Source: Clostridiales bacterium (GTDB lineage Bacteria > Bacillota > Clostridia > Lachnospirales > WQUN01). Taken from it: 20,540 bases of DNA. Shown piece after piece: positions 14,186-20,540 of the stretch. The first letter of the stretch is position 1. Every line of letters starts with the position of its first letter. The notes beneath the pieces were generated by a model that was not told where the DNA came from, searched no databases, and was given only the letters and a program-made list of their open reading frames with translations. The translations under genes were made by a program, and so were the position numbers. Location: positions 1 to 20,540 of the forward strand of contig JAISZF010000232.1 of assembly GCA_031269415.1 (NCBI GenBank), given 5' to 3'.

Positions 14186-15973
14186 TTACGAAACGATCGC
14201 CCGAGTCGCCGCGGCGAGCCATACGCGTTCCTCCGGCGATAAATCCGGGCTAAGCTTCTCATACACCGTACTATGATAATTGTTCAGCCAATCCTTCTCG
14301 CCGGATGTCAGCATATCCGAGTCTATGCCGTCCAAATCAATCGGGCAGTAAGAAAAAACCTCGAATTTCATAAACTGTCCGAACTCATTCTTCGTATGTT
14401 TGACCGCCTTCATGGTATTCTCTGTACGGATGCCATACTCCCCTTCCCTATACACACCGGGTTCATTGGTTATGATCATACCCTCCTCAAACACGAAGGT
14501 ATTCGGACGCGGAGTCAGCGCCTGAGGCCCTTCGTGTACATTCAGGAAAAAACCAAGGCCATGACCCGTGCCGCTTTTATAGTCCATACATTCCTTCCAC
14601 ATGGGTATTCGCGCGAACATGTCCAGGCTGGTGCCGGCCGCGCCGTATGAAAAAACCGCCTCGGCCATGCTGATATGCGACTTCAGCGTCAGAGTGAAAT
14701 CATGCTTGAACTGATCAGATATTCGGCCTAAAACAATGGTCCGCGTTATATCGGTGGAACCGTCATAATAGTTGCCGCCGCTGTCCACAAGCAGCGCGCC
14801 TTCCGCTTTTATCACCGCGCAGGCGCCTCTTTCGGGAGAATAATGCATCATAGCCGCGTTAGCCATATAAGCGGCTATGGTTGTGAAGGAGGGCTCCACA
14901 AAATATTCGCCGACCTCGCGGAATTCCGTTACTTTATCGGCGGCGTCCGCCTCGTCTATTCCCTTCCCCGCGTTTTCTTTCAGCCACATGATAAAACGTA
15001 CCATCGCTATGCCGTCGCGGATATTCACCTTTTCCAGGTTGGCGAGTTCCACGCCGTTTTTTATCGCTTTCATGGAAGTGGTGATATCCGTCGCGCATTC
15101 AGATATTTCGCAATTATTCAAAATGCGTGACAAGGCGTAAGCGGTTTTGTCCGGGTTTAACAATACCACGCTTCCGTCGCGCCCGCGGTTGTATTCCTCC
15201 AGATATTTATAAATATCCCCGATATCCAGAAGGGTAACGCCGTCCCGCTCCAGTTCCTCCCTGACAGCGCGGGTTTTATCTTTATCGATAAAGAGAGCCG
15301 CGCTTTCATAGTCAATAACCGCGAAGGACTCAAAGAACGATTTGCACGGCATATCATTGCCGCGCAGATTAAACAGCCAAGCGATATCGTCCGCCGAAGA
15401 GATTACATTAAAGTCGGCAAGCTTCTTCTTCATCGTCTCGCGCAGCATGGATAACTTATCCGTTCTGGAAACGCCGCAGAACCTCAATTCATGGTTAAAA
15501 ACAGGCGCTTTGGAAAGCGCGGGCCGATCGTCCCACATTTCACCGATCAGATCCATGTCCGTTTTCAGCGAGATACGCTTGAATTTTATAAGCTTCTCAA
15601 TCTTCGCGGCCCGCGACATGGAAAGCACATTCCCGTTGAACCCTATCGCGCCGCCCTCCGCGGTTTCGTCCGCGACGAACTCCTCAAGGTTTCGGACGCC
15701 TGTGTCCGAATCTCTGTGGAGGATAAATTCCGAACCCGCCAATTCCCGTTCGGCTTGTATATAATAACGCCCGTCTGTCCAAAGCCCCGCGTGATCCATT
15801 GTTACAGCCACAATCCCGGCCGAGCCGGTGAAACCAGAGATATATTCAACCTGGTTCCAGTAATCCGGCGTATATTCGCTCTGATGCGGATCGCTCTTCG
15901 TAATTATATACGAGCTGATAGATTCCCGTTTCATTAGCTCCCTCAGCCGGGCTAATTTTTCGTCAACGTTCAT
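14186..15973 (-). CDS. Xaa-Pro aminopeptidase, M24B metallopeptidase (three-domain type)
   Basis: A 595-residue cytoplasmic peptidase of the long XPNPEP1-like class, with two creatinase N-domains (about 1-300) and a C-terminal pita-bread catalytic domain. All five metal ligands are visible: Asp397 in 'LLVDSGG', Asp408 in 'STDITRT', His471 in 'GTGHGLGFF', Glu504 in 'ITNEPGVY' and Glu518 in 'GIRTENTM'. It should remove N-terminal residues from peptides with proline in second position, using two Mn or similar ions. No signal peptide is present. GAGAGGTG lies at good spacing before the ATG. Last gene of a minus-strand operon, 10 bases after the C39-like gene. With PutP encoded nearby it fits proline and peptide salvage. 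Confidence 0.93.
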   Translation of the reverse strand: MNVDEKLARLRELMKRESISSYIITKSDPHQSEYTPDYWNQVEYISGFTGSAGIVAVTMDHAGLWTDGRYYIQAERELAGSEFILHRDSDTGVRNLEEFVADETAEGGAIGFNGNVLSMSRAAKIEKLIKFKRISLKTDMDLIGEMWDDRPALSKAPVFNHELRFCGVSRTDKLSMLRETMKKKLADFNVISSADDIAWLFNLRGNDMPCKSFFESFAVIDYESAALFIDKDKTRAVREELERDGVTLLDIGDIYKYLEEYNRGRDGSVVLLNPDKTAYALSRILNNCEISECATDITTSMKAIKNGVELANLEKVNIRDGIAMVRFIMWLKENAGKGIDEADAADKVTEFREVGEYFVEPSFTTIAAYMANAAMMHYSPERGACAVIKAEGALLVDSGGNYYDGSTDITRTIVLGRISDQFKHDFTLTLKSHISMAEAVFSYGAAGTSLDMFARIPMWKECMDYKSGTGHGLGFFLNVHEGPQALTPRPNTFVFEEGMIITNEPGVYREGEYGIRTENTMKAVKHTKNEFGQFMKFEVFSYCPIDLDGIDSDMLTSGEKDWLNNYHSTVYEKLSPDLSPEERVWLAAATRAIVS

Positions 15974-15983
15974 GGCACACCTC

Positions 15984-16604
15984 TCATAAGTAGTATTCTA
16001 TCGTATCTTCTGATGTTTCATATGTCGCCGCGTTATACAACAGCACCGCCTCGCGGCTCTTTACCGGCCCGAGCGAATAGGTCTGTTTCCCCGTCTGATT
16101 AAGCACCTCAAACGTCACGTTCCTGTTCATCGAAAACGGTTTATCCTCAATCGTTTCTATACCGGCTTCCTCATAGGGTTCCTCAAAGTAATACGGATCA
16201 AACATATTTACAGTATTGGACATAATACCGGTCAGCGTTACATAATGCCAGCATTCATCGAAAAGCCTCACCACAGCGGTTCCCCCCTGCCTGAGCGTGT
16301 CCACGATCTTGCTGTTTTCAGTCACCTTGACTTGCTCTCCGCTGAGATACTCGCATATCAGTCCCAGCCTTTTAGCCTTCGCGTACTGATTAAGCCAGTT
16401 GCTCAGGAACAGCATAGCCATTTGCGACGTGCCGTTCTTGCAAGCCTCGCCCCTTTCGTTATAGCGATCCAGCGTATACATCATCACATAGCGGAGGATA
16501 TCCGGCGGTATCTCCTCAAGGTCAAACAGGAAGCTTATCGCGTTCAGCAGGCTGGTCGGCCCGCAGTCGTACTCAGTCCGTTGGTACAGCAATGGAATCT
16601 TCAT
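15984..16604 (-). CDS. C39-like cysteine peptidase domain protein
   Basis: A 206-residue protein with a papain-like C39 arrangement. 'YQRTEYDCGPTSLLNAISF' places Gln8 (oxyanion) and catalytic Cys14; His120 sits in 'ECWHYVTLTGI' and Asp136 in 'FDPYY'. There is no transporter domain and no signal peptide or membrane segment. In ABC exporters C39 domains cut double-glycine leaders; stand-alone versions have diverse or unknown roles. ATG at 16604 is preferred because GGGGGT lies 8 bases upstream; an in-frame TTG at 16613 abuts that site. It overlaps the 3' end of the M20 gene by 32 bases and is followed after 10 bases by the M24 gene, so it is made with two aminopeptidases. Its substrate is unknown. 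Confidence 0.75.
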   Translation of the reverse strand: MKIPLLYQRTEYDCGPTSLLNAISFLFDLEEIPPDILRYVMMYTLDRYNERGEACKNGTSQMAMLFLSNWLNQYAKAKRLGLICEYLSGEQVKVTENSKIVDTLRQGGTAVVRLFDECWHYVTLTGIMSNTVNMFDPYYFEEPYEEAGIETIEDKPFSMNRNVTFEVLNQTGKQTYSLGPVKSREAVLLYNAATYETSEDTIEYYL

Positions 16605-17730
16605 CTTGATCAACCCCCGTAATCAGCCGCGAAACAAGCCGCGCGCATTTTTCCAATTCGTTTAAATCGCAATACTCTCTAACGCTGTGAACATCGTTCA
16701 TGGAACAGGCGATCACAAGTCCTTCTATTCCGTGAAGCTCGAAATTATTATTGTCGCTGCCGCCCATTGTGGAATGAATGGCGCAGGCGACGCCCTCTTC
16801 GGCGCAGGCTTTTCGGAACCGGCGCACAGTAAGGCTGTTCAATGGAGTTTCATACGCCGAAAGCGCGACATCCTTCTTTATTGCGGCAACGGCCCCAATC
16901 GCGGCAGCCTCCTCTTTAAAAACAGCTTTAACCTCCTCCCACAGCAACAAGGCCCCGTTGTGCGACAGGCTCCTGATCTCTCCGGTTACACGGCAGTTTT
17001 CGGGAATAATATTCCTTGCCCTACCCCCGGCGATAGTTCCGATATTACAGCATAACCCCGGTTTTATTTCACCCATCGGAATCCGCGCGACAGCCCTGGC
17101 GGCGGCGGCAATCGCGTGTATGCCGTCTTGCGGCGCAAAGCCGGCGTGGGCAGCTTTCCCGTGAATATCAATCGTAAACGCCATCAACGTTGGCGCGGCG
17201 TTGGCCGCTTCACCTACGGGCCCGCTCAGATCCAGCACATAGGCTTCCTTTGCTTTAATTCGGCTGTAATCCGCCGTTTCAGAACCCAATCCAAACACTT
17301 CCTCCGCGACGGGAAACAGCAATTCGATCGGACGGCGCGGCGCGCCTGATTCATTAATCCGCCGGATCGCTTCCAGTATTACGGCAATACCCGCCGCGTC
17401 GTCAGCGCCAAGAACCGTATCGCCCGCGGATGTTATAACGCCGTCCTCGCGCAGAATCGCCTTTTTCCCGCTTGAAGGCTCCACGGTGTCCATATGCGCG
17501 CTCAACAGGATCGGATCGCCGGCGCCTCCGGGCAGAAATCCATAGAGATTTCCGCAGTTCCCACCAATTATATCCCCCGCGCCGTCCTCATAACAGTCGA
17601 CGCCTAACTCGCGAAGCCGATCTTTTAACCAGTCGCATAACCGCCGCTCACCTAAAGATGGGCTGTCTATCGCGGTTAAAGAACGAAATGTTTCCCATAG
17701 GCGTTCTTTCCCTGTTATTTCAAATTCCAT
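16573..17730 (-). CDS. M20 family metallopeptidase, PepT-like
   Basis: A 385-residue cytoplasmic zinc peptidase. ATG at 17730 is preferred (AGAGG upstream); the frame extends 17 codons further but without family similarity. Motifs: 'SAHMDTVEP' with His79 and catalytic Asp81, 'LGADDAAG' with bridging Asp110, 'PVAEEVFGLGS' with catalytic Glu143 and metal ligand Glu144, Asp167 in 'YVLDLSG', and the last ligand His in 'NDVHSVREY'. A dimerisation domain with 'IHGKAAHAGFAPQDGI' lies in the middle, as in PepT and its relatives. Expected to release N-terminal residues from tripeptides or similar small peptides. It overlaps the upstream MFS remnant by 11 bases and the downstream C39-like gene by 32. 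Confidence 0.88.
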   Translation of the reverse strand: MEFEITGKERLWETFRSLTAIDSPSLGERRLCDWLKDRLRELGVDCYEDGAGDIIGGNCGNLYGFLPGGAGDPILLSAHMDTVEPSSGKKAILREDGVITSAGDTVLGADDAAGIAVILEAIRRINESGAPRRPIELLFPVAEEVFGLGSETADYSRIKAKEAYVLDLSGPVGEAANAAPTLMAFTIDIHGKAAHAGFAPQDGIHAIAAAARAVARIPMGEIKPGLCCNIGTIAGGRARNIIPENCRVTGEIRSLSHNGALLLWEEVKAVFKEEAAAIGAVAAIKKDVALSAYETPLNSLTVRRFRKACAEEGVACAIHSTMGGSDNNNFELHGIEGLVIACSMNDVHSVREYCDLNELEKCARLVSRLITGVDQDEDSIAVPTD

Positions 17731-18078
17731 GGCGTTTCCTCTTTTCAATATCCGATTTCTCGCTGAGCAGAAAGGCCCCAATGCCCAAAGTCAGCAGAAC
17801 ATAAGGCAAAATTGACAGCCCGGTCCAAACAGACAGCAAGCCGATCAGCGGCGGCAGCGGAAGAACAAGCGGAATCATACCGCTCAAATACACAATTGAA
17901 GCGATTTCAGTCCTTTTCCAAAGAGGCAGCGAGAAGATCAGCGGGGCGGCGATATCTTTATGCATGGCCGGCCAGGCGGACCCGAGCAGGGAATCCGGCA
18001 GACCCAAACTGATAAACGCTATGTAAATGAGTATGAGCAGCGTCAGGATATAAATTCCCCAAAAATTTCTATCTTCAT
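17720..18078 (-). pseudogene. MFS transporter remnant with internal deletion and early frameshift
   Basis: The frame opens with an N-terminal MFS helix 1, 'FISLGLPDSLLGSAWPAMHK', the hallmark start of a family of Firmicute MFS permeases. It then jumps after about 10 residues to two late helices: 'GMIPLVLPLPPLIGLLSV' and 'LSILPYVLLTLGIGAFLL', ending in a charged KSDIEKRKRH tail, as at the C-terminus of such permeases. Roughly nine helices are absent; intact MFS proteins have about 390-400 residues. No ATG opens this frame near the helix: an ATG at 18078 lies in a different frame and meets a stop after 11 codons, which suggests a frameshift near the start. It shares the operon with, and overlaps, the M20 gene. 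A short new membrane protein is a less likely alternative. Confidence 0.6.
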
Positions 18079-18080
18079 GA

Positions 18081-18094
18081 TATAATATATTATA
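18081..18094. promoter_or_regulatory. Symmetric divergent promoter core with flanking inverted repeats
   Basis: TATAATATATTATA is a perfect 14-bp palindrome carrying a TATAAT on each strand, between the divergent peptidase operon and flavoprotein gene. No clear -35 was found on the + side and only weak ones on the - side. ATACCGCG at 18092-18099 overlaps it and is repeated inverted as CGCGGTAT at 18132-18139, with ATTCCGCG at 18121-18128 as a third partial copy. This is operator-like. Confidence 0.45.
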
Positions 18095-18186
18095 CCGCGT
18101 TGCGTTAATATTTGCTAGATATTCCGCGGGGCGCGGTATTCGTTCGAGCATGTGCGCATTTATTATTAAGAAGGGGAAGATGTATA

Positions 18187-18747
18187 GTGTTTCTTATTAT
18201 TACCGGTAATCCAAAGACAGACGGCCTCTGCCATTCGGTTACAGAGGCGGCTAAACGCGGCGCGGCTGACGCCGGAGAGGAAGTCCGTACACTTACGGTA
18301 GAGGGCTTGGAACGGTGCCATGTATGCGGTACAGGTTGGGGTACTTGCCTTATGGAGCGCAAATGCGCGTTCGGAGACGACGGCTATAATGAAGCGGTTG
18401 AGCTTGTACGTAAGGCCGATAAAATCTGTCTCATTACGCCTGTCTATTGGGGGGAAATGGCGGAGGGGCTGAAGTGTTTCCTCGATAGGCTGCGCCGCTG
18501 TGAAAACGCGATGAGGGGCAGCGGCGCGCTGGCAGGCAAACCGGTACTCTTGATCGCGTCGCCGGGAGGTTCCGGCAACGGCGCGCTCTCCTGCCTGGAG
18601 CAGATGGATCGCTTCTGCCGGCATACAGGCGCGGTTATTTTTGACTACATAAGTGTAAACCGGTGGAACCAGGATTATAAACTGGAATCCGCGTACGCGG
18701 CGGCTAAGGCGATCGCGGGCGGACGGAAGGCCGGGGAAACGCTGTGA
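18187..18747 (+). CDS. Flavodoxin-fold NAD(P)H-dependent FMN reductase family protein
   Basis: A 186-residue flavodoxin-like protein. The start is GTG at 18187 with AAGGGGAAG upstream; the frame extends further 5' but that part lies over the divergent promoter. An FMN phosphate-binding loop is seen in 'ITGNPKTDGLCHS' after beta-strand 1, the family segment 'ITPVYWGEMAEGLKCFLDR' follows, and a second flavin-contact loop is in 'LIASPGGSGNG'. Cysteines 44, 47, 54 and 60 ('CHVCGTGWGTC' and the Cys after) form a C-x2-C-x6-C-x5-C pattern, near but not equal to the iron-sulfur flavoprotein (Isf) C-x2-C-x2-C spacing. It probably reduces quinones, flavins or other acceptors; the substrate is unknown. 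Divergent from the peptidase operon. Confidence 0.82.
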   Translation: MFLIITGNPKTDGLCHSVTEAAKRGAADAGEEVRTLTVEGLERCHVCGTGWGTCLMERKCAFGDDGYNEAVELVRKADKICLITPVYWGEMAEGLKCFLDRLRRCENAMRGSGALAGKPVLLIASPGGSGNGALSCLEQMDRFCRHTGAVIFDYISVNRWNQDYKLESAYAAAKAIAGGRKAGETL

Positions 18748-18838
18748 ATTGAATAGGAGAACCTTGCTGATAAAACGGATATAATCTTATTGCGCCGCTT
18801 AGATCCGGAGTGCACAATAGGTTTAGAGGTGATTGCGC
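18748..18838 (+). other. Short gap before the AAA/PDDEXK gene
   Basis: A TATAAT at 18780-18785 is present without a recognisable -35 at 16-18 bases. AGAGGTG at 18825-18831 is the ribosome binding site of the next gene. No hairpin terminator was seen after the flavoprotein gene. Confidence 0.4.
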
Positions 18839-20530
18839 GTGCGAACAAAAATATTACCGATTGGTTTAGAGGACTACAAAGATATTATTGACGGAAATCA
18901 TTATTACGTGGATAAGACCATGCTTATCCGCAAACTGCGTGATTCGGGCGGAAAGGCGCATCTCTTTCTTCGCCCCCGGCGGTTTGGGAAAACACTGACA
19001 TTGAGTATGCTGAAATATTTCTACGAAGATACCGGCAGCGCGGAACAGAACGCCGCGAATCGCGAGTTGTTCGACGGAATGAAAATAATGGGCGAACCGG
19101 ACTCCTACCGCGAAAGCATGACCGCGTATCCAGTTATTTCGCTGACGCTTAAGTCGGCCAAACAGAATACTTTCCAAGGCGCCTTGTCCGTTTTGAAAGA
19201 AACCGTCGCTTCTGAGTTTAAGCGTCATAATGCTATTTACGGTAAGCTCACCGATAAATCCGACCAGGACCGCTGGAACCGCGTTGTGAGCCTGAAAGGC
19301 GAACTTGAGGAATATGCCACATCGCTGTTGTTTTTAAGTGGGCTCTTGTACGAAGTTTACGGCAAACGGGTGGTTATCCTTATCGACGAATATGACGTAC
19401 CGCTGGAGAGCGCGTACTTCAAGGGCTATTATGACGAAATGGCCGGCTTCATCCGTTCAATGTTTGAGTCCGCTCTGAAAACGAACCCATCCTTGGAGTT
19501 TGCCGTGTTAACCGGCTGTCTGCGGGTCAGCCGCGAAAGTATTTTCACCGGGATGAACAATCTCCTGATTATGTCCGTATTGGACAAACGTTTTGGTGAA
19601 TACTACGGGTTCACACAAGAAGAATTTGACGGGATACTCCGTTATTATCAAAGGGAATCCCGGAAGGAGGATCTGCGCCGATGGTACAACGGCTACATGA
19701 TCGGCAGCCAAAGAGTATACAACCCTTGGAGCGCCGTCAACAGCGTTCGGGAAATTATAGAGGACGAAGCCGCCCCATTAAGGCCGTATTGGGCAAACAC
19801 CAGTTCCAACGATATTGTGAGGATCCTGGTGGAAAAATCAGGGGCGCGAGGGCGCGGTGAACTGGAGGCGCTCCTTGCCGGGGGGACGCTTATAAAACCC
19901 ATACGGGAAGACATAACTTACGCTGATTTAACACGCCCGGGCGATAACCTGTGGAATTTCATGCTGTTCACCGGATACCTGACGGCCTTGTCGGTATGGC
20001 AGGATGGCCGGAATATAATGGCGGAGCTTGCGATACCAAATGAAGAGGTTATAAGTATTTACGAAAACAAAATCCGTGAATGGTTTAACGATAGCGTACG
20101 GCAAAGGGATTTATCCGGCTTTTACAAGGCGGTTGTGGACGGCGGCGCGCAAATCGCGGAGGAATTCCTGCGGGATATACTCGGTAAAACCATCAGCTAT
20201 TACGATTACGCGGAGAATTACTACCATGGAATTTTAACGGGATTATTCTCGGGAATGGAAACGCACATCGCGCGCTCGAACCGCGAATCGGGGCTTGGGC
20301 GGCCGGACATAGTTCTGACGCCGCTCAACATATGGGGAACCGTGGTGATCATTGAGATAAAGATCTGCGAAAAAGCCATGGATATGGAGAAAGAAGCCCA
20401 AGCGGCTCTGGAACAGATTGAAAGACAAGACTATGAGTCAGAGTACCGAGCCGAGGGTTTTCAGTCATTTGTAAGGTACGGCGCGGCATTTTACAAGAAG
20501 AATGTGGTACTTTGTGTAAAAGGCGCTTAG
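18839..20530 (+). CDS. AAA-ATPase-like/PD-(D/E)XK nuclease domain protein (PF09820-PF08011 type)
   Basis: A 563-residue cytoplasmic protein of normal length for the family. GTG at 18839 is preferred, with AGAGGT 8 bases upstream; a TTG at 18833 is too close to that site. The N-terminal half is the AAA-ATPase-like domain: 'YYVDKTMLI', then a degenerate Walker A, RPRRFGKT at residues 45-52, and Walker B VVILIDEYD at 178-186. The middle carries 'RRWYNGYMIG' and 'VYNPWSAVN', standard for this family. The C-terminus is a PD-(D/E)XK domain with Pro489-Asp490 in 'GRPDIVL' and Glu506/Lys508 in 'VVIIEIKI'. Such proteins occur in many copies in gut and rumen anaerobes; their role is unsettled, with defence or mobile-element links proposed. 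It appears intact and ends 10 bases before the window edge. Confidence 0.9.
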   Translation: MRTKILPIGLEDYKDIIDGNHYYVDKTMLIRKLRDSGGKAHLFLRPRRFGKTLTLSMLKYFYEDTGSAEQNAANRELFDGMKIMGEPDSYRESMTAYPVISLTLKSAKQNTFQGALSVLKETVASEFKRHNAIYGKLTDKSDQDRWNRVVSLKGELEEYATSLLFLSGLLYEVYGKRVVILIDEYDVPLESAYFKGYYDEMAGFIRSMFESALKTNPSLEFAVLTGCLRVSRESIFTGMNNLLIMSVLDKRFGEYYGFTQEEFDGILRYYQRESRKEDLRRWYNGYMIGSQRVYNPWSAVNSVREIIEDEAAPLRPYWANTSSNDIVRILVEKSGARGRGELEALLAGGTLIKPIREDITYADLTRPGDNLWNFMLFTGYLTALSVWQDGRNIMAELAIPNEEVISIYENKIREWFNDSVRQRDLSGFYKAVVDGGAQIAEEFLRDILGKTISYYDYAENYYHGILTGLFSGMETHIARSNRESGLGRPDIVLTPLNIWGTVVIIEIKICEKAMDMEKEAQAALEQIERQDYESEYRAEGFQSFVRYGAAFYKKNVVLCVKGA

Positions 20531-20540
20531 AAATCACTTG

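Noticed and set aside
18230..18366. Four-cysteine pattern of the flavoprotein as a new iron-sulfur site
   Set aside because: The CxxCGxGWGxC form seems shared by a subgroup of flavodoxin-fold reductases, and its spacing differs from Isf; without structure or conservation data a new cluster site is not supported.

Overview
The window reads as a chromosomal segment of an anaerobic, low-cost-of-entry amino-acid and peptide user of the Firmicutes (Clostridia-like) type. The evidence is G-rich Shine-Dalgarno sites (GGAGG, AAGGGG), sigma-A type promoters (TTGAAA-17-TATTAT, TTAACA-17-TATAAT), copper-amine-oxidase-like 'stalk' domains, and Uma2, DUF4143 and AAA/PDDEXK (PF09820/PF08011-type) nuclease families. 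A TolC-like protein leaves open a diderm Firmicute. The lineage is inference; no rRNA or marker gene is present. No tRNA, rRNA, CRISPR array or intact insertion sequence was seen.

Layout. Positions 1-3576 (+) hold two cell-envelope proteins: the 3' part of a large surface protein ending in a stalk domain, and a secreted stalk-TolC fusion. Each is followed by a strong hairpin terminator. Positions 3593-4440 (-) hold a Uma2 nuclease preceded by a short tail fragment of an Rpn/PD-(D/E)XK 'transposase-like' protein. Positions 4579-10341 (+) hold a seven-gene branched-chain amino acid operon, livK-H-M-G-F followed by azlC-azlD, with translational overlaps from livM onward; uptake and export genes share one unit. 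Positions 10325-13432 (-) hold an operon of a PutP-type Na+/proline symporter, then the ATPase and permease of a zinc/manganese ABC importer with no binding protein. This operon converges on azlD with a 17-base overlap.

Positions 13572-14090 (+) hold a good promoter driving a decayed locus: a 36-residue antitoxin-like leader fused to pieces of a DUF4143 ATPase. Positions 14091-18094 (-) hold a peptidase operon: an MFS transporter remnant, an M20 (PepT-like) peptidase, a C39-like cysteine peptidase and an M24 Xaa-Pro aminopeptidase, ending in an imperfect hairpin. Positions 18187-20530 (+) hold a flavodoxin-fold NAD(P)H/FMN reductase and an AAA-ATPase/PD-(D/E)XK protein.

How it works together. 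The intact core is peptide and amino acid economy. M20 and M24 peptidases would release amino acids from oligopeptides and Xaa-Pro peptides, PutP would take up proline, Liv would import branched-chain amino acids and AzlCD would export them. Around this lie the nuclease/ATPase families and three degraded genes, which mark sites of gene turnover. I did not find a clear multi-gene system of unknown type. The best leads are the stalk-TolC architecture, the liv-azlCD operon, the putP-znuCB operon without a binding protein, the stand-alone C39-like peptidase, and the symmetric promoter at 18081-18094.
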